A model generated the notes under the pieces. The model was not told where the DNA came from. It searched no databases and worked only from the letters and a program-made list of their open reading frames with translations. From Streptococcus cristatus (GTDB taxonomy: Bacteria > Bacillota > Bacilli > Lactobacillales > Streptococcaceae), in assembly GCF_003943515.1 (NCBI RefSeq), contig NZ_RJPT01000001.1, positions 157,693 to 221,692 on the forward strand: a DNA stretch of 64,000 nt. Direction: 5' to 3'. Position numbers and translations under genes: made by a program. Shown here piece after piece: positions 35,405 through 45,489 of this stretch. Position 1 is the stretch's first letter. Each line of letters opens with the position of its first letter.

Positions 35405-36661
35405 TTATTCTGAAGTTAATTCTTTCTGGGCTTCCTTGCCTTGGTCCAACAGCGCTTGGATAATCTTTTGATCACGCAGTTTGACAGAGTTGTTGATGGT
35501 TTCTGCAGATTGGATGACCGCTGCTTCTAGCAGAGCGCGTTTTTCCCGTCCTTTATCAATGGCTTCGATAATGCCTTGGTTTTGAGCGACGAGGCTTTCT
35601 GCCAACTTAGTGACAGACTCAACAGCGATAGTAGGGCTTTGGGAAATCCGCTCCAGCTGAGGGATGACTTCCTTGCTGGTCTCAGCGAGCATTTGTAGGG
35701 CAGCGTTATTCGCATTAGAGATGGCGTCAGCTACTTGACCAGATTTCATCGATTGCTGGAGAATGCCTAACTGGGCGATAGACAGTTTCATAGTTGGAAT
35801 GGTATTGCGGCGGAGCATTCCAAGCTTTTGGCGCATATCAGAGGAAACCTTGACCAGATTGCGCATCTGAGGAGTGGTTGCCCAAGCCACATAGAGACGG
35901 CTGACATATTCAGTGTGTTGCTGCTCTAAGGTATTGACCACCTCTGTCATTCGGGCTAATTCTTGCGATTTGACTTGATAGTCAACGGTTGTCATATCTA
36001 GCTGAGCAACTTCAGCCTGCAGCTTGAGCGCTCGTTTGCCGGATTCCTGCTGAGACGCTTCGATAAAGGAAATGACTCCGACTAGGTTTTCAATCGATTT
36101 GGTATTATCCTCGATCAGCATTTCAGCAGAAACAATATTGCGAGCCAGAACGTCTTCTTGCTTGACGACGGTTGCAGCCATGCCGTCCATCTTCTGCTCA
36201 ATATTTTGTGAGTCGAAATAGAATTCTTGAAGGGTATTTTTGCTCTGTTTGAAGAGTTTTTCCAAGAAATTAGGTTTCTTATCCAGTTCCGCTACTTGAA
36301 CATCCTTGTATTTTGCGACAAAGCCATTGAGTTCCTTGTTGGTGTTTTTTAAGAGCTCATCTACCTGAGGAATTTGTAATTTTTTCTGCTCGGCTAAGAT
36401 ACGATTGACAGTACCGTTGACTTCTTCTACAGCAGATTGGCCAAAGTCCAGCAAGGCATTCTGGTCCGATACGAAATTATCCACAAGCTGAGGAGCTTTG
36501 GCCGTAATCGCATTCTGTTGCTCAGGGGTCAGCTTTTCCAGAAAAGTTAGCTGGCCATTTTCTTGAGTCGTATTGGCTCCGATGATTTCTGTTGTTTTGT
36601 CGCTTTTGCTGATGGCATTGTTAGCAATTTTATCAATATCAAAATTAAATTCTTGGCTCAT
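35405..36661 (-). CDS. telA: TelA-family toxic-anion resistance protein
   Basis: 418 residues, cytoplasmic and mostly helical. The long central blocks (VTKLAESLVAQNQGIIEAIDKGREKRALLEAAV and MKLSIAQLGILQQSMKSG) are characteristic of TelA (PF05816), linked to tellurite, nisin and other envelope-stress resistance; mechanism unknown. AAGGAGAAAC precedes the ATG. Second gene of an operon with xpaC, 24 bp downstream of it, an arrangement widespread in Firmicutes. Confidence 0.93.
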   Translation of the reverse strand: MSQEFNFDIDKIANNAISKSDKTTEIIGANTTQENGQLTFLEKLTPEQQNAITAKAPQLVDNFVSDQNALLDFGQSAVEEVNGTVNRILAEQKKLQIPQVDELLKNTNKELNGFVAKYKDVQVAELDKKPNFLEKLFKQSKNTLQEFYFDSQNIEQKMDGMAATVVKQEDVLARNIVSAEMLIEDNTKSIENLVGVISFIEASQQESGKRALKLQAEVAQLDMTTVDYQVKSQELARMTEVVNTLEQQHTEYVSRLYVAWATTPQMRNLVKVSSDMRQKLGMLRRNTIPTMKLSIAQLGILQQSMKSGQVADAISNANNAALQMLAETSKEVIPQLERISQSPTIAVESVTKLAESLVAQNQGIIEAIDKGREKRALLEAAVIQSAETINNSVKLRDQKIIQALLDQGKEAQKELTSE

Positions 36662-36685
36662 AGTTTCTCCTTTGGTTTATCTAGC

Positions 36686-37531
36686 TTAAAGGCCGGTGTC
36701 TGTTTGCTTTTCTTTGTCTAAGATGCGCAGGCTGATGTCAAAGTCCCTCAAATCAGCTTCGTTTAACTGGCGCAGCGCTTCGTCTAGGTCCAAGTCAAAC
36801 TGCTCGATAGCTGCTTTGGCCTTGGCTAGCCGCTCCTCTGCATTGTAAAAATCTTTGGGAGAGGCTTTGATTTTGAGGTAGCCTTGTAAAATATCTTCGT
36901 AGTGCTCCATCTGGGACTGATGGATGGCAGTCAGTTCTTCCTTGTTGTTGCTTTCAGATTGAGAGATTTTTTGAAGAATGGCCTCGTGATCAATCTGAAT
37001 ATTGCGAACCGTAGCGACCAATTCTGGGGCTAGTTCTTCTAGACTCGTTTTCTTTGGCTGCGCTTCCTTTTGCCTTTTCTCTCGTTCAATCTTTTGCAGT
37101 TGTTTATCAATTTCCTCGGTTACAGTAGTAATTTTAGTCTGAATGCGCTGGTAGACAGATGCAGGAATTTCATCTCGTAATTCCTTAGCAACGTTTTTGA
37201 TATAGGTGAGTTGGGGAAGAATTTGCAGGGCCAAATCTTGGTAGTCTTCCTTCTTGCCGTATTCTTGGTAGCTTTCTAATTCTTTAATACGGCGGTCCGC
37301 CTGACCAATCACTGCTTTTAAATCTTCAATACGGCCAATGCTGGCTTGTTTAGCTTCAATACGAACTCTTTTCTGTCTTTGGTAGCGATAGATTCCGTAG
37401 CCAATACCTCCTAAAATAGCAATGGGGATCAGATAGCTGGCTACCACTCCAGAACCAAAAATAATTGCAAGTATCCAAATCCAGCTAAACCATTCCGGCT
37501 GCTGGTTAGAATAATTCTTTCTTCTCGACAT
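36686..37531 (-). CDS. xpaC: XpaC-like membrane protein
   Basis: 281 residues. N-terminus RRKNYSNQQPEWFSW, then a membrane hairpin (IWILAIIFGSGVVASYLIPIAILGGIGYGIY), followed by a long charged helical cytoplasmic part. Matches the XpaC family (5-bromo-4-chloroindolyl phosphate hydrolysis protein), a name from a Bacillus phenotype; enzymatic activity is unproven. Its pairing with telA suggests a joint envelope-stress role. Confidence 0.85.
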   Translation of the reverse strand: MSRRKNYSNQQPEWFSWIWILAIIFGSGVVASYLIPIAILGGIGYGIYRYQRQKRVRIEAKQASIGRIEDLKAVIGQADRRIKELESYQEYGKKEDYQDLALQILPQLTYIKNVAKELRDEIPASVYQRIQTKITTVTEEIDKQLQKIEREKRQKEAQPKKTSLEELAPELVATVRNIQIDHEAILQKISQSESNNKEELTAIHQSQMEHYEDILQGYLKIKASPKDFYNAEERLAKAKAAIEQFDLDLDEALRQLNEADLRDFDISLRILDKEKQTDTGL

Positions 37532-37718
37532 GAACCTTTCTCTTTCTTCTCAATGTGATATCTCTATTTTAACATAAAAGCTAGTTTTTGAAGGAGAAAG
37601 ATTGATATATTCAGATGCACTTTTAGATTTGATGAGAATGTTTGCCTCATCAAGAAAGAGCTTTGCTTCCTTTCCTGCAAGCAAGCGTAAGAGTTCTTTT
37701 TTATCACAAGTGGGCAAG

Positions 37719-37746
37719 CAAAAATCGCACGGAATCCCCTGCGATT
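37719..37746 (-). terminator. Terminator of gshF
   Basis: On the minus strand AATCGCA, a 10-nt loop and TGCGATT are followed by TTT, just after the gshF stop. Confidence 0.75.
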
Positions 37747-37755
37747 CTTGTTTTA

Positions 37756-40011
37756 TCAGTCCATTTCTGGGAAAAGTTTGGCCAGTATTTTAGGGGTGAT
37801 ACTTTGCCCCGGTCCCTCAGCACAATAGGTATGCATATACATAGAGGGGTTGAAGTTGAGCTCGATGCAGGTGCAGTTGGGATTTTCCTTGGTAGAAATA
37901 GCAGAGCTGTCAGGGATGATTAGGTCAACGCCACAAGCCCAAGCTCCCATAGCTTGTGCCATGTCTGCAGCGAGTTCCTTATAAGATGAGTGCATGCTGT
38001 CTGTGACGTCAATCGAGTCTCCGCCAGTAGAAATATTGGAATTGCGCCGCAAGTCAACTTTGACACCAGCAGGCAGGATATCATCTGGTCCATAGCCTTG
38101 CTGGTCCAGCATGAGCAGTTCAATGTCCCCCAGTTCAATGATTTCGAGCGGTGATCGATGGTCTCGACCGCGCAGGGGATTGTCGTTTTTGATGGCAACC
38201 AATTCTCTCACGGTGTGTTGACCGTCTCCAACGACATTAGCTGCCACGCGCAAGAGGACTGCCTCACATTGACCGTCTAAGACAAAGAAGCGGTATTCCG
38301 TTCCAGCGATGAATTCCTCCACCAAGACAGCAGCGTCTTCTGAAAAAGCGATCTCCAAAGCCTTGCGATAAGCTTCCAGACTAGCCGGTTCTTGGAAGAT
38401 AGAGATGCCCAGTCCGAAGTTGGTTGACTTGGGTTTGACAACAATTTGTCGGTCTTTAATCAAAGGATAGTAGGCCAGTCCCTCTTCGAGAGAAGAAAAC
38501 TCCGCCCCAGCCGGAACAGGAAAGTCAGCTGCAGCCAAAATCTTTTTGGTGACGGTTTTATTGGCCATGGCCAGAGGGATGACATAGTTATCCTTGGAGG
38601 TCATGTTTCCGTTTTTGACATACTCCACATGCTGACTATGCCAAAGCTTGAGAAATTGGTCATTTTCATCTAGGATTTCGAGATGGAGGCCTTTCTGGAG
38701 AGCGTCAAACATGAGCATTTGAGTGGAAAGTTCCATCTTTTCATAGCCCTTGAGAGCGTAGGGCGCAGTCCAGGCGTAATCTCGATATTCCCGTGCTTTT
38801 GCCAGTCCAAAAGCTGAGAGGGAATTTTTCTCAATATGAGGCAATAATTGCCCTGCCAGAGTCAGTTTGGGCTCAGTCAGCGTAGCTCTGACTTGCGCTA
38901 GCAATTGACGGTAGGCCTCAGGGAGATTGAAATGTTGGGTCACATTTTCCATAGCTTGGAGAATAGCAGAGCTGTCGGCCTCTGTAGGTAGGGGCGTCAA
39001 GGGGTGAGCCAAAGCAACGGCATCGTTGAGAGCATGAGCCGCTTGTAGCTGTGTATCACTATCTGTCACATCATCCAGCCACAATAGAGCCAAGAGAAAG
39101 AGATGAACCGTGTCCAAGGTTTCCTGACTGATACCCAAAACGTCGAAAGGATTGAGGTCAAAGCAGCGGAATTCCAGATAAGTGATACCTTGCTCCAGAT
39201 AGGCACGATTGTGCTTCTGTCCACGGAAGCGAACGGCTGAGTAAAATTCTTTTTCAGCGCTGAGATCGCCTGACTCGACATAGTCCTCGATGTCCGAGAC
39301 ATAGCTTTCCAGCGAGCGAAATGATACATGGATATGCTTGTCATTGACGTAGCCGTGCTGGCTATTTCGGAGTGAACGGACAGGAGCCTCAACTGGCTCA
39401 TCGTAAAAGCCAGCTTCTGCCAGTGGAGCCGCACCATAAAGATAGGTCAAGAACCAGCGGAAACGGAGGAAATTACGAGCCAATTTGAGATAGAGAGCAT
39501 TTTTAAAATCCTTGAAGGAAGAAAAGTCGCTAGCCTCAAAGAGAGCCGCCATCAAATCTTTTCCTAACTCGATATTGTAATGAATGCCGGAAATGGTCTG
39601 GAGTCGTTTGCCGTATTTTTCTGCTAAACCTTGACGATAACGGAGCTCGTAGGCATTTTCGAGGTGAGCAATCTCAATCTCGTCTTCTCGAAGCTGGAGT
39701 GGCATGGACAAGGGCCACATGAGTTCTTCTCGCGAGATAGAGCGTCCAGTCACATCGGTAATGGCACCTAGCAGGCGACGGGCCTCCTGAGTTGAAGAGG
39801 CAATGGGCGTAATCAATTCGAGCTGTTGCTCGCTAAAATCCGTCTGGATATAGGGATGAAAACTCCGAGAGCCCAAAGAGCTGGGATGGGGAGTTGATGC
39901 CAGTGTCCCTGCCTCTGTCACGCGTAGGGATTCTCTTTCCAGTCCAAAAGTCGCCTGTAAGATCGGGCTGGCAGGGTCTAGCTTTTCGAGTAAACGATCA
40001 ATAGTCATCAT
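37756..40011 (-). CDS. gshF: Bifunctional glutamate-cysteine ligase / glutathione synthetase
   Basis: 751 residues, the fused form found in streptococci and Listeria; makes glutathione from Glu, Cys and Gly. The N-terminal gamma-GCS domain (~1-470) has TFGLERESLRV and QLELITPI; the C-terminal ATP-grasp domain has FPVPAGAEFSSLEEGL, VVKPKSTNFGLGI and ELNFNPSMYMHTYCAEG. Two adjacent ATGs (40011, 40008) follow AGGACGG. Single-gene unit, divergent from purA. Glutathione synthesis fits the peroxide and metal defence theme of the region. Confidence 0.96.
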   Translation of the reverse strand: MMTIDRLLEKLDPASPILQATFGLERESLRVTEAGTLASTPHPSSLGSRSFHPYIQTDFSEQQLELITPIASSTQEARRLLGAITDVTGRSISREELMWPLSMPLQLREDEIEIAHLENAYELRYRQGLAEKYGKRLQTISGIHYNIELGKDLMAALFEASDFSSFKDFKNALYLKLARNFLRFRWFLTYLYGAAPLAEAGFYDEPVEAPVRSLRNSQHGYVNDKHIHVSFRSLESYVSDIEDYVESGDLSAEKEFYSAVRFRGQKHNRAYLEQGITYLEFRCFDLNPFDVLGISQETLDTVHLFLLALLWLDDVTDSDTQLQAAHALNDAVALAHPLTPLPTEADSSAILQAMENVTQHFNLPEAYRQLLAQVRATLTEPKLTLAGQLLPHIEKNSLSAFGLAKAREYRDYAWTAPYALKGYEKMELSTQMLMFDALQKGLHLEILDENDQFLKLWHSQHVEYVKNGNMTSKDNYVIPLAMANKTVTKKILAAADFPVPAGAEFSSLEEGLAYYPLIKDRQIVVKPKSTNFGLGISIFQEPASLEAYRKALEIAFSEDAAVLVEEFIAGTEYRFFVLDGQCEAVLLRVAANVVGDGQHTVRELVAIKNDNPLRGRDHRSPLEIIELGDIELLMLDQQGYGPDDILPAGVKVDLRRNSNISTGGDSIDVTDSMHSSYKELAADMAQAMGAWACGVDLIIPDSSAISTKENPNCTCIELNFNPSMYMHTYCAEGPGQSITPKILAKLFPEMD

Positions 40012-40090
40012 GTTTTTCCGTCCTTAGTATAGTACTTTCAGTCTATTATAAAAAAGGCCAGAAAACAACTATTCACTACGTTTTTGGTAA

Positions 40091-40136
40091 ATTTCCGAAC
40101 TTTTATTTCCATTTATTGGATATATTTCGGGAAAAT
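40091..40136 (+). promoter_or_regulatory. Inverted pair of PurBox-like sites upstream of purA
   Basis: ATTTCCGAACTTTT (40091-40104) matches the PurBox AWWWCCGAACWWT. The segment 40122-40136 has TTTCGG in the opposite orientation (one change from GTTCGG). The two boxes are about 17 bp apart, the spacing reported for PurR. They lie ~65 bp or more upstream of the purA -35, compatible with PurR as activator in lactic acid bacteria. Confidence 0.5.
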
Positions 40137-40201
40137 AGATAATTTTAAAAAGAATCATTCGTTTTCAAAAGTGAAAATCCAAATTTAAAAGACACCTAAT
40201 C

Positions 40202-41603
<1,402 letters not shown>

Positions 41604-41617
41604 GCAAATGAAGACAA

Positions 41618-41792
41618 GAGAGTGGGACAGAAATCGATAATTCGTTAGAATTCGATTTCGTCGTCCCACCTCCGCACAGTTGAGTAGGGCTGTAAAAGCT
41701 GATGAAATCAGCGTAGTAGAGCCCGCTCAACCACTGCGTCTTGCTCGACAATCCAAAGACAATTGAGAGGCTAGGGCTTTTGTCCCAGCCTC
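41618..41792 (+). repeat. 175-bp structured intergenic repeat, copy 3
   Basis: Same length and orientation as copy 1, with a few substitutions. Its end hairpin (GAGGCTAGGGC-TTTT-GTCCCAGCCTC) has better pairing than copy 1 and is followed by TTTTT, giving a likely terminator for purA. Confidence 0.9.
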
Positions 41793-41817
41793 TTTTTGAA
41801 AGCAGAAAGAGGAAAAA

Positions 41818-42474
41818 ATGTATCAAACGATTTTATTTGACCTAGACGGTACCTTGACCAACTCAGAACTAGGGATTACCAACTCAGTGGTCTATGCCTT
41901 AGGAAAATATGGGATTCAAGTGCCAGACAAGAGGGCATTGAGAGTTTTTATCGGTCCGACCTTGCAGGAGTCTTTTGAGCGCTTTTATGGATTTTCTAAG
42001 GAAGAATGTTTAAAGGCCATTGACTACTATCATGAGTACTTTTCTGAAAAAGGCCTTTATGAAAATGAGGTCTATCCAGGTATACCTGACTTGCTGGCTT
42101 CTCTGAAGCAGGCTGGCAAACAGTTGATTGTAGCTACGTCAAAACCTGAAGAATTTTCCATTCAGATTCTCAAGCACTTTGGCTTGTATGATTATTTTGA
42201 CTTTGTAGCTGGTGCGACCATGGATAGAAAACGTAGTAAAAAAAGCGATGTTATCCAGTATGCTTTAGAACAAAATCAGATTACAGATTTGGCGCATACC
42301 ATCATGATTGGAGACAGGGAGCACGATGTGCTTGGGGCTCAAGCGCAAAAGCTTGATTCTATCGGCGTCCTTTATGGCTTTGGTAGCAGGGAAGAATTGG
42401 AAGAAGCCGGAGCCACCTATATTGCCCAAGAAGTTGGAGAAATTGCTAAAATTATCAATACTCAGAGAGCTTAA
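41818..42474 (+). CDS. HAD-family phosphatase (phosphoglycolate phosphatase-like)
   Basis: 218 residues. HAD motif I ILFDLDGTLTNSE with nucleophile Asp, motif II IVATSKPE (Ser/Thr), motif III Lys near KRSKKSD, motif IV MIGDREHDVLGA. The cap (residues ~16-80) is helical, as in the Gph/PhnX-like subfamily. Substrate unknown; pneumococcal relatives are annotated 5'-nucleotidase or phosphoglycolate phosphatase-like. GAAAGAGGAAAAA precedes the ATG. Confidence 0.88.
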   Translation: MYQTILFDLDGTLTNSELGITNSVVYALGKYGIQVPDKRALRVFIGPTLQESFERFYGFSKEECLKAIDYYHEYFSEKGLYENEVYPGIPDLLASLKQAGKQLIVATSKPEEFSIQILKHFGLYDYFDFVAGATMDRKRSKKSDVIQYALEQNQITDLAHTIMIGDREHDVLGAQAQKLDSIGVLYGFGSREELEEAGATYIAQEVGEIAKIINTQRA

Positions 42475-42573
42475 GCTTTATTTAAGATAGGCCAGCTATA
42501 CTAGAAGCATAAACAAAGACCTCCTAACTTTGTTTAAACCTCCTAAACTTTTTCATAATAATCTCCCATAAGA

Positions 42574-42596
42574 GTCGCCCAATCGGCGGCTTTTTT
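42574..42596 (+). terminator. Terminator after the HAD phosphatase gene
   Basis: GTCGCC, loop CAATC, GGCGGC, then TTTTTT. Upstream, two CCTCCTAA direct repeats (~42516 and ~42539) and an AAACAAAG/CTTTGTTT pair are also seen. Confidence 0.85.
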
Positions 42597-42618
42597 GTGA
42601 GTCATGAGCTGCCTGTGG

Positions 42619-42624
42619 TATAAT
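42619..42624 (+). promoter_or_regulatory. tadA extended -10 box
   Basis: TGGTATAAT. It overlaps an in-frame ATG at 42623, which therefore cannot be the translation start. Confidence 0.7.
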
Positions 42625-42655
42625 GAACAAAGAAACTAAAAGGAAGAGGGAAAAG

Positions 42656-43123
42656 ATGGATTACACGATAGAGGAAAAAGAAATATTTATGAGGGAGGCG
42701 CTGAAGGAGGCGGAGATTGCCCTCGCCAATGATGAAATACCAATTGGCTGTATTTTGGTCAAGGATGGTCAGATTATCGGACGCGGGCATAATGCACGTG
42801 AGGAGCTGCAGCGGGCGGTTATGCATGCGGAAATCATGGCGATTGAGGAGGCCAATCAGCGTGAAAATAGTTGGCGCCTGCTGGATACGACGCTTTTTGT
42901 CACGATTGAGCCCTGTGTCATGTGCAGTGGCGCCATCGGTCTGGCTCGGATTCCAAAGGTGATCTATGGAGCGAAAAACCAGAAATTCGGGGCTGGGGGC
43001 AGTCTCTACGATATCCTGACGGATGAGCGGTTGAATCATCGCGTAGAGGTTGAAAGCGGCCTTTTAGAAGAAGAATGTGCGGCGATTATGCAGAACTTTT
43101 TCAGAAATCGCAGGAAAAAGTAA
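42656..43123 (+). CDS. tadA: tRNA-specific adenosine deaminase
   Basis: 155 residues; converts A34 to inosine in tRNA-Arg(ACG). Zinc site HAEIMAIEEA (His and catalytic Glu) and PCVMC (two Cys). The start at 42656 follows AGGAAGAGGG; the longer frame from 42623 begins inside the promoter. Next to the SRP RNA gene, as in other streptococci. Confidence 0.95.
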   Translation: MDYTIEEKEIFMREALKEAEIALANDEIPIGCILVKDGQIIGRGHNAREELQRAVMHAEIMAIEEANQRENSWRLLDTTLFVTIEPCVMCSGAIGLARIPKVIYGAKNQKFGAGGSLYDILTDERLNHRVEVESGLLEEECAAIMQNFFRNRRKK

Positions 43124-43153
43124 AGAAAATTAGCCAAAAAAGAAAGTTTGTGT

Positions 43154-43159
43154 TATACT
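43154..43159 (+). promoter_or_regulatory. SRP RNA promoter -10 box
   Basis: TATACT with a possible TTAGCC -35 at 43130-43135 (18-bp spacer); the start would be near 43166. Confidence 0.55.
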
Positions 43160-43165
43160 AATTAG

Positions 43166-43243
43166 TGGAGCAACAGTTCTGCGTGAAGCGGGTCAGGGGA
43201 GGAATCCAGCAGCCCTAAGCGAAGTGAACTGTGTGCTCTTTTT
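43166..43243 (+). ncRNA. ffs: Signal recognition particle RNA, small bacterial (4.5S-like) type
   Basis: A ~78-nt hairpin RNA. GAGCAACAGTTC pairs with GAACTGTGTGCTC at the ends, and the apical part GGGTCAGGGGAGGAATCCAGCAGCCC carries the GGUCAG / AGCAGCC helix 8 elements that bind Ffh. It ends in TTTTT. Location after tadA is conserved in streptococci. Confidence 0.92.
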
Positions 43244-43359
43244 CTATGCCTTTTAACGAATCAAGCCTAAAAGGCGCAGATGAATCTTGGAGAAAAACTA
43301 AAATCTCAACCTACCCATGAAATTGAGAGCAGGGATTTTGTGGTAAAAATAGCAGATTG

Positions 43360-43483
43360 CGCAAACGATTGCGTTCGCTTCTGGTCTAGGATTTGCAAAA
43401 TTGTAAAAATTTTAACAAAATATCAACTAAAAGCGTTTTCATTGAAGGAATTACTTGCTAAAAAAGTATGAAAGCGATATGAT
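43360..43483 (+). promoter_or_regulatory. pgi promoter with two cre-like sites and a LacI-type palindrome
   Basis: Promoter: TTGCTA (43455-43460), 17-bp spacer, TATGAT (43478-43483). cre-like site 1 is TAAAAGCGTTTTCA at 43428-43441 (minus-strand match, 13/14), just upstream of -35. cre-like site 2 is TGAAAGCGATATGA at 43469-43482 (13/14), covering -10. Their centres are 41 bp apart. Further upstream CGCAAACGATTGCG (43360-43373) is another LacI-family-like palindrome. The rest of 43244-43500 has no credible gene. Confidence 0.6.
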
Positions 43484-43511
43484 AGAGTGGAAGAAAAAAT
43501 GGAGGAATATC

Positions 43512-44861
43512 ATGTCACATATTAAATTTGATTATTCAAAAGTTTTAGATAAATTTGTAGCTCCACATGAAGTGGAATACATGCAAGCACAGGTAACTGC
43601 AGCAGACGAATTGATCCGTAAAGGAACTGGTGCTGGTAGCGACTTTTTGGGTTGGTTGGACCTTCCTGAAAACTACGACCGCGAAGAATTCGACCGCATC
43701 TTGAAGGCTGCTGAGCAAATCAAATCAGACAGCGATGTCTTGGTTGTGATCGGTATCGGTGGATCTTACCTTGGTGCCAAAGCAGCCATTGACTTCTTGA
43801 ACCACCACTTTGCAAACTTGCAAACAAAAGAAGAGCGTAAAGCACCACAAATCCTTTACGCAGGGAACTCAATCTCATCTACTTACCTTGCTGACTTGGT
43901 AGAGTATGTAGCTGACAAAGACTTCTCAGTAAACGTGATTTCTAAATCAGGTACAACAACTGAACCAGCGATCGCTTTCCGTGTCTTCAAAGAACTCCTG
44001 GTTAAGAAATATGGTCAAGAAGAAGCTAATAAACGTATCTACGCAACAACTGACCGCCAAAAAGGTGCTGTTAAGGTTGAAGCAGATGCCAACGGTTGGG
44101 AAACATTTGTGGTTCCAGACGACATCGGTGGACGTTTCTCAGTATTAACAGCAGTTGGTTTGCTTCCAATCGCTGCATCAGGAGCTGATATCAAAGCCCT
44201 TATGGAAGGTGCGAATGCAGCTCGTAAAGACTACACTTCAGACAAGATTGCTGAAAACGAAGCTTACCAATATGCAGCCGTTCGTAACATCCTTTACCGC
44301 AAAGGCTATGCAACTGAAATCTTAGTAAACTACGAGCCATCACTTCAATACTTCTCAGAATGGTGGAAACAATTGGCTGGTGAATCAGAAGGGAAAGACC
44401 AAAAAGGGATTTACCCAACTTCAGCTAACTTCTCAACAGACTTGCACTCATTGGGTCAATTTATCCAAGAAGGAACTCGTATCATGTTTGAAACAGTTGT
44501 CCGTGTTGACAAACCACGTAAGAACGTGATTATCCCTACTTTGGAAGAAGACCTTGACGGACTTGGTTACCTTCAAGGAAAAGACGTTGACTTTGTAAAC
44601 AAAAAAGCAACGGACGGTGTTCTTCTTGCCCACACAGACGGTGATGTACCAAATATGTATGTGACTCTTCCAGAGCAAGATGCTTTCACTCTTGGCTACA
44701 CTATCTACTTCTTCGAATTGGCTATCGCCCTTTCAGGTTACTTGAATGCTATCAACCCATTTGACCAACCAGGTGTTGAAGCTTACAAACGAAACATGTT
44801 TGCCCTTCTTGGTAAACCAGGATTTGAAGAATTGAGCAAAGAGCTTAACGCACGTTTGTAA
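43512..44861 (+). CDS. pgi: Glucose-6-phosphate isomerase
   Basis: 449 residues, the Firmicute length. [14 protein letters not shown] and [16 protein letters not shown] are sugar-phosphate-binding SIS motifs; catalytic Glu region in [20 protein letters not shown]. Interconverts glucose-6-P and fructose-6-P. GGAGGA at 43501-43506 fixes the start at 43512; the longer frame from 43455 overlaps the promoter. High-expression codon bias. cre-like sites suggest CcpA control. Confidence 0.97.
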   Translation: MSHIKFDYSKVLDKFVAPHEVEYMQAQVTAADELIRKGTGAGSDFLGWLDLPENYDREEFDRILKAAEQIKSDSDVLVVIGIGGSYLGAKAAIDFLNHHFANLQTKEERKAPQILYAGNSISSTYLADLVEYVADKDFSVNVISKSGTTTEPAIAFRVFKELLVKKYGQEEANKRIYATTDRQKGAVKVEADANGWETFVVPDDIGGRFSVLTAVGLLPIAASGADIKALMEGANAARKDYTSDKIAENEAYQYAAVRNILYRKGYATEILVNYEPSLQYFSEWWKQLAGESEGKDQKGIYPTSANFSTDLHSLGQFIQEGTRIMFETVVRVDKPRKNVIIPTLEEDLDGLGYLQGKDVDFVNKKATDGVLLAHTDGDVPNMYVTLPEQDAFTLGYTIYFFELAIALSGYLNAINPFDQPGVEAYKRNMFALLGKPGFEELSKELNARL

Positions 44862-44871
44862 TATTAAATGC

Positions 44872-44895
44872 AACCTCCCTTTGGGGAGGTTTTTT
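44872..44895 (+). terminator. Intrinsic terminator of pgi
   Basis: AACCTCCC, 4-nt loop, GGGAGGTT, TTTT. Confidence 0.9.
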
Positions 44896-44929
44896 GCTGT
44901 TTTGAAGTTCAACTTCAATCATACTTTGT

Positions 44930-44955
44930 AAGCCAGTCCGCTATCTGGCTTTTTC
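44930..44955 (+). terminator. Second terminator downstream of pgi
   Basis: AAGCCAG, 8-nt loop, CTGGCTT, TTT. Between the two terminators lies a 17-bp perfect palindrome, TTGAAGTTCAACTTCAA (44902-44918). Confidence 0.65.
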
Positions 44956-44987
44956 ACTTACTTGTCGACTCAGCAACAGTTTTCCTT

Positions 44988-45014
44988 TCTCTGATTATAT
45001 GTTACAATCAGAGA
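44988..45014 (+). promoter_or_regulatory. Palindromic operator over a -10 box
   Basis: TCTCTGATT (44988-44996) and AATCAGAGA (45006-45014) are perfect 9-bp arms; TACAAT (45003-45008) is a -10 candidate lying inside them. A convincing -35 is not seen. Confidence 0.4.
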
Positions 45015-45118
45015 AGATGCAGTAGCAATGGGATATACTTTTCTCTAGAAAGTTGAACTTACTACTATTTGGACGACTATGGAAAAAAATAGGAAACCAA
45101 GATTGGAAAGGAGTCCTG

Positions 45119-45157
45119 ATGAAGTTATTATTGGCTGAAAAAGTGAAACAAAAATAG
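45119..45157 (+). CDS. Possible 12-residue peptide (MKLLLAEKVKQK)
   Basis: An ATG at 45119 follows AAAGGAG with good spacing and encodes 12 residues, in a short interval bounded by the operator-like palindrome upstream and a terminator at 45179. No family recognised; an overlapping 19-codon frame (45079-45138) exists in another phase. Support is only the ribosome-binding site and context. Confidence 0.25.
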   Translation: MKLLLAEKVKQK

Positions 45158-45178
45158 TCATATATAGTTGGTTTCATG

Positions 45179-45205
45179 GGCACGGAAGAGAGTTCGTGCC
45201 TTTTT
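45179..45205 (+). terminator. Terminator ending the short interval upstream of the paralogue cluster
   Basis: GGCACG, 10-nt loop, CGTGCC, TTTTT. Confidence 0.75.
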
Positions 45206-45240
45206 GCTTGTGTACTTTCAAGCTAAGCCAGTTCAAAATA

Positions 45241-45249
45241 TGATATACT
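45241..45249 (+). promoter_or_regulatory. Extended -10 promoter of the membrane-paralogue cluster
   Basis: TGATATACT (TATACT 45244-45249); transcription would begin near 45256, leaving a leader of ~200 nt before the first large gene. Confidence 0.5.
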
Positions 45250-45357
45250 GGAATAAAGTTATATTAGCATGACAAGTTTCACGCTAGGCTACTGTCTTCA
45301 AATAGTTATTTTATAAAAGGTAGCCATCCTGACAGTTTGTGCAGCTATTTGACCGGT

Positions 45358-45489
45358 ATGGTTATAGAAAAGGGAATAGCAGCATTCAGCGAGCAAGAAT
45401 TGTTAACTATTAGACGAATCGTCTTTTTAATGATAGAAGAACCAATAGATAAGGAGGAGCTATGGGAAAGAGAAATCTGGAAGCTTTGA
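45358..45489 (+). CDS. Candidate 43-residue leader protein
   Basis: MVIEKGIAAFSEQELLTIRR ... ends at a TGA inside the start of the next gene (45462), overlapping it by 28 bp. The frame stays open upstream to 45268. Composition looks protein-like and helical, but no ribosome-binding site precedes the ATG and I recognise no family. It might translationally couple to the first paralogue. Confidence 0.25.
   Translation: MVIEKGIAAFSEQELLTIRRIVFLMIEEPIDKEELWEREIWKL

Noticed and set aside
37602-37923. Plus-strand frames between xpaC and gshF
   Set aside because: No start signals, and they extend into gshF on the opposite strand; the interval mainly holds the gshF terminator.
43280-43471. 63-codon plus-strand frame upstream of pgi
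   Set aside because: No ribosome-binding site and it runs through the cre-like sites and promoter of pgi.
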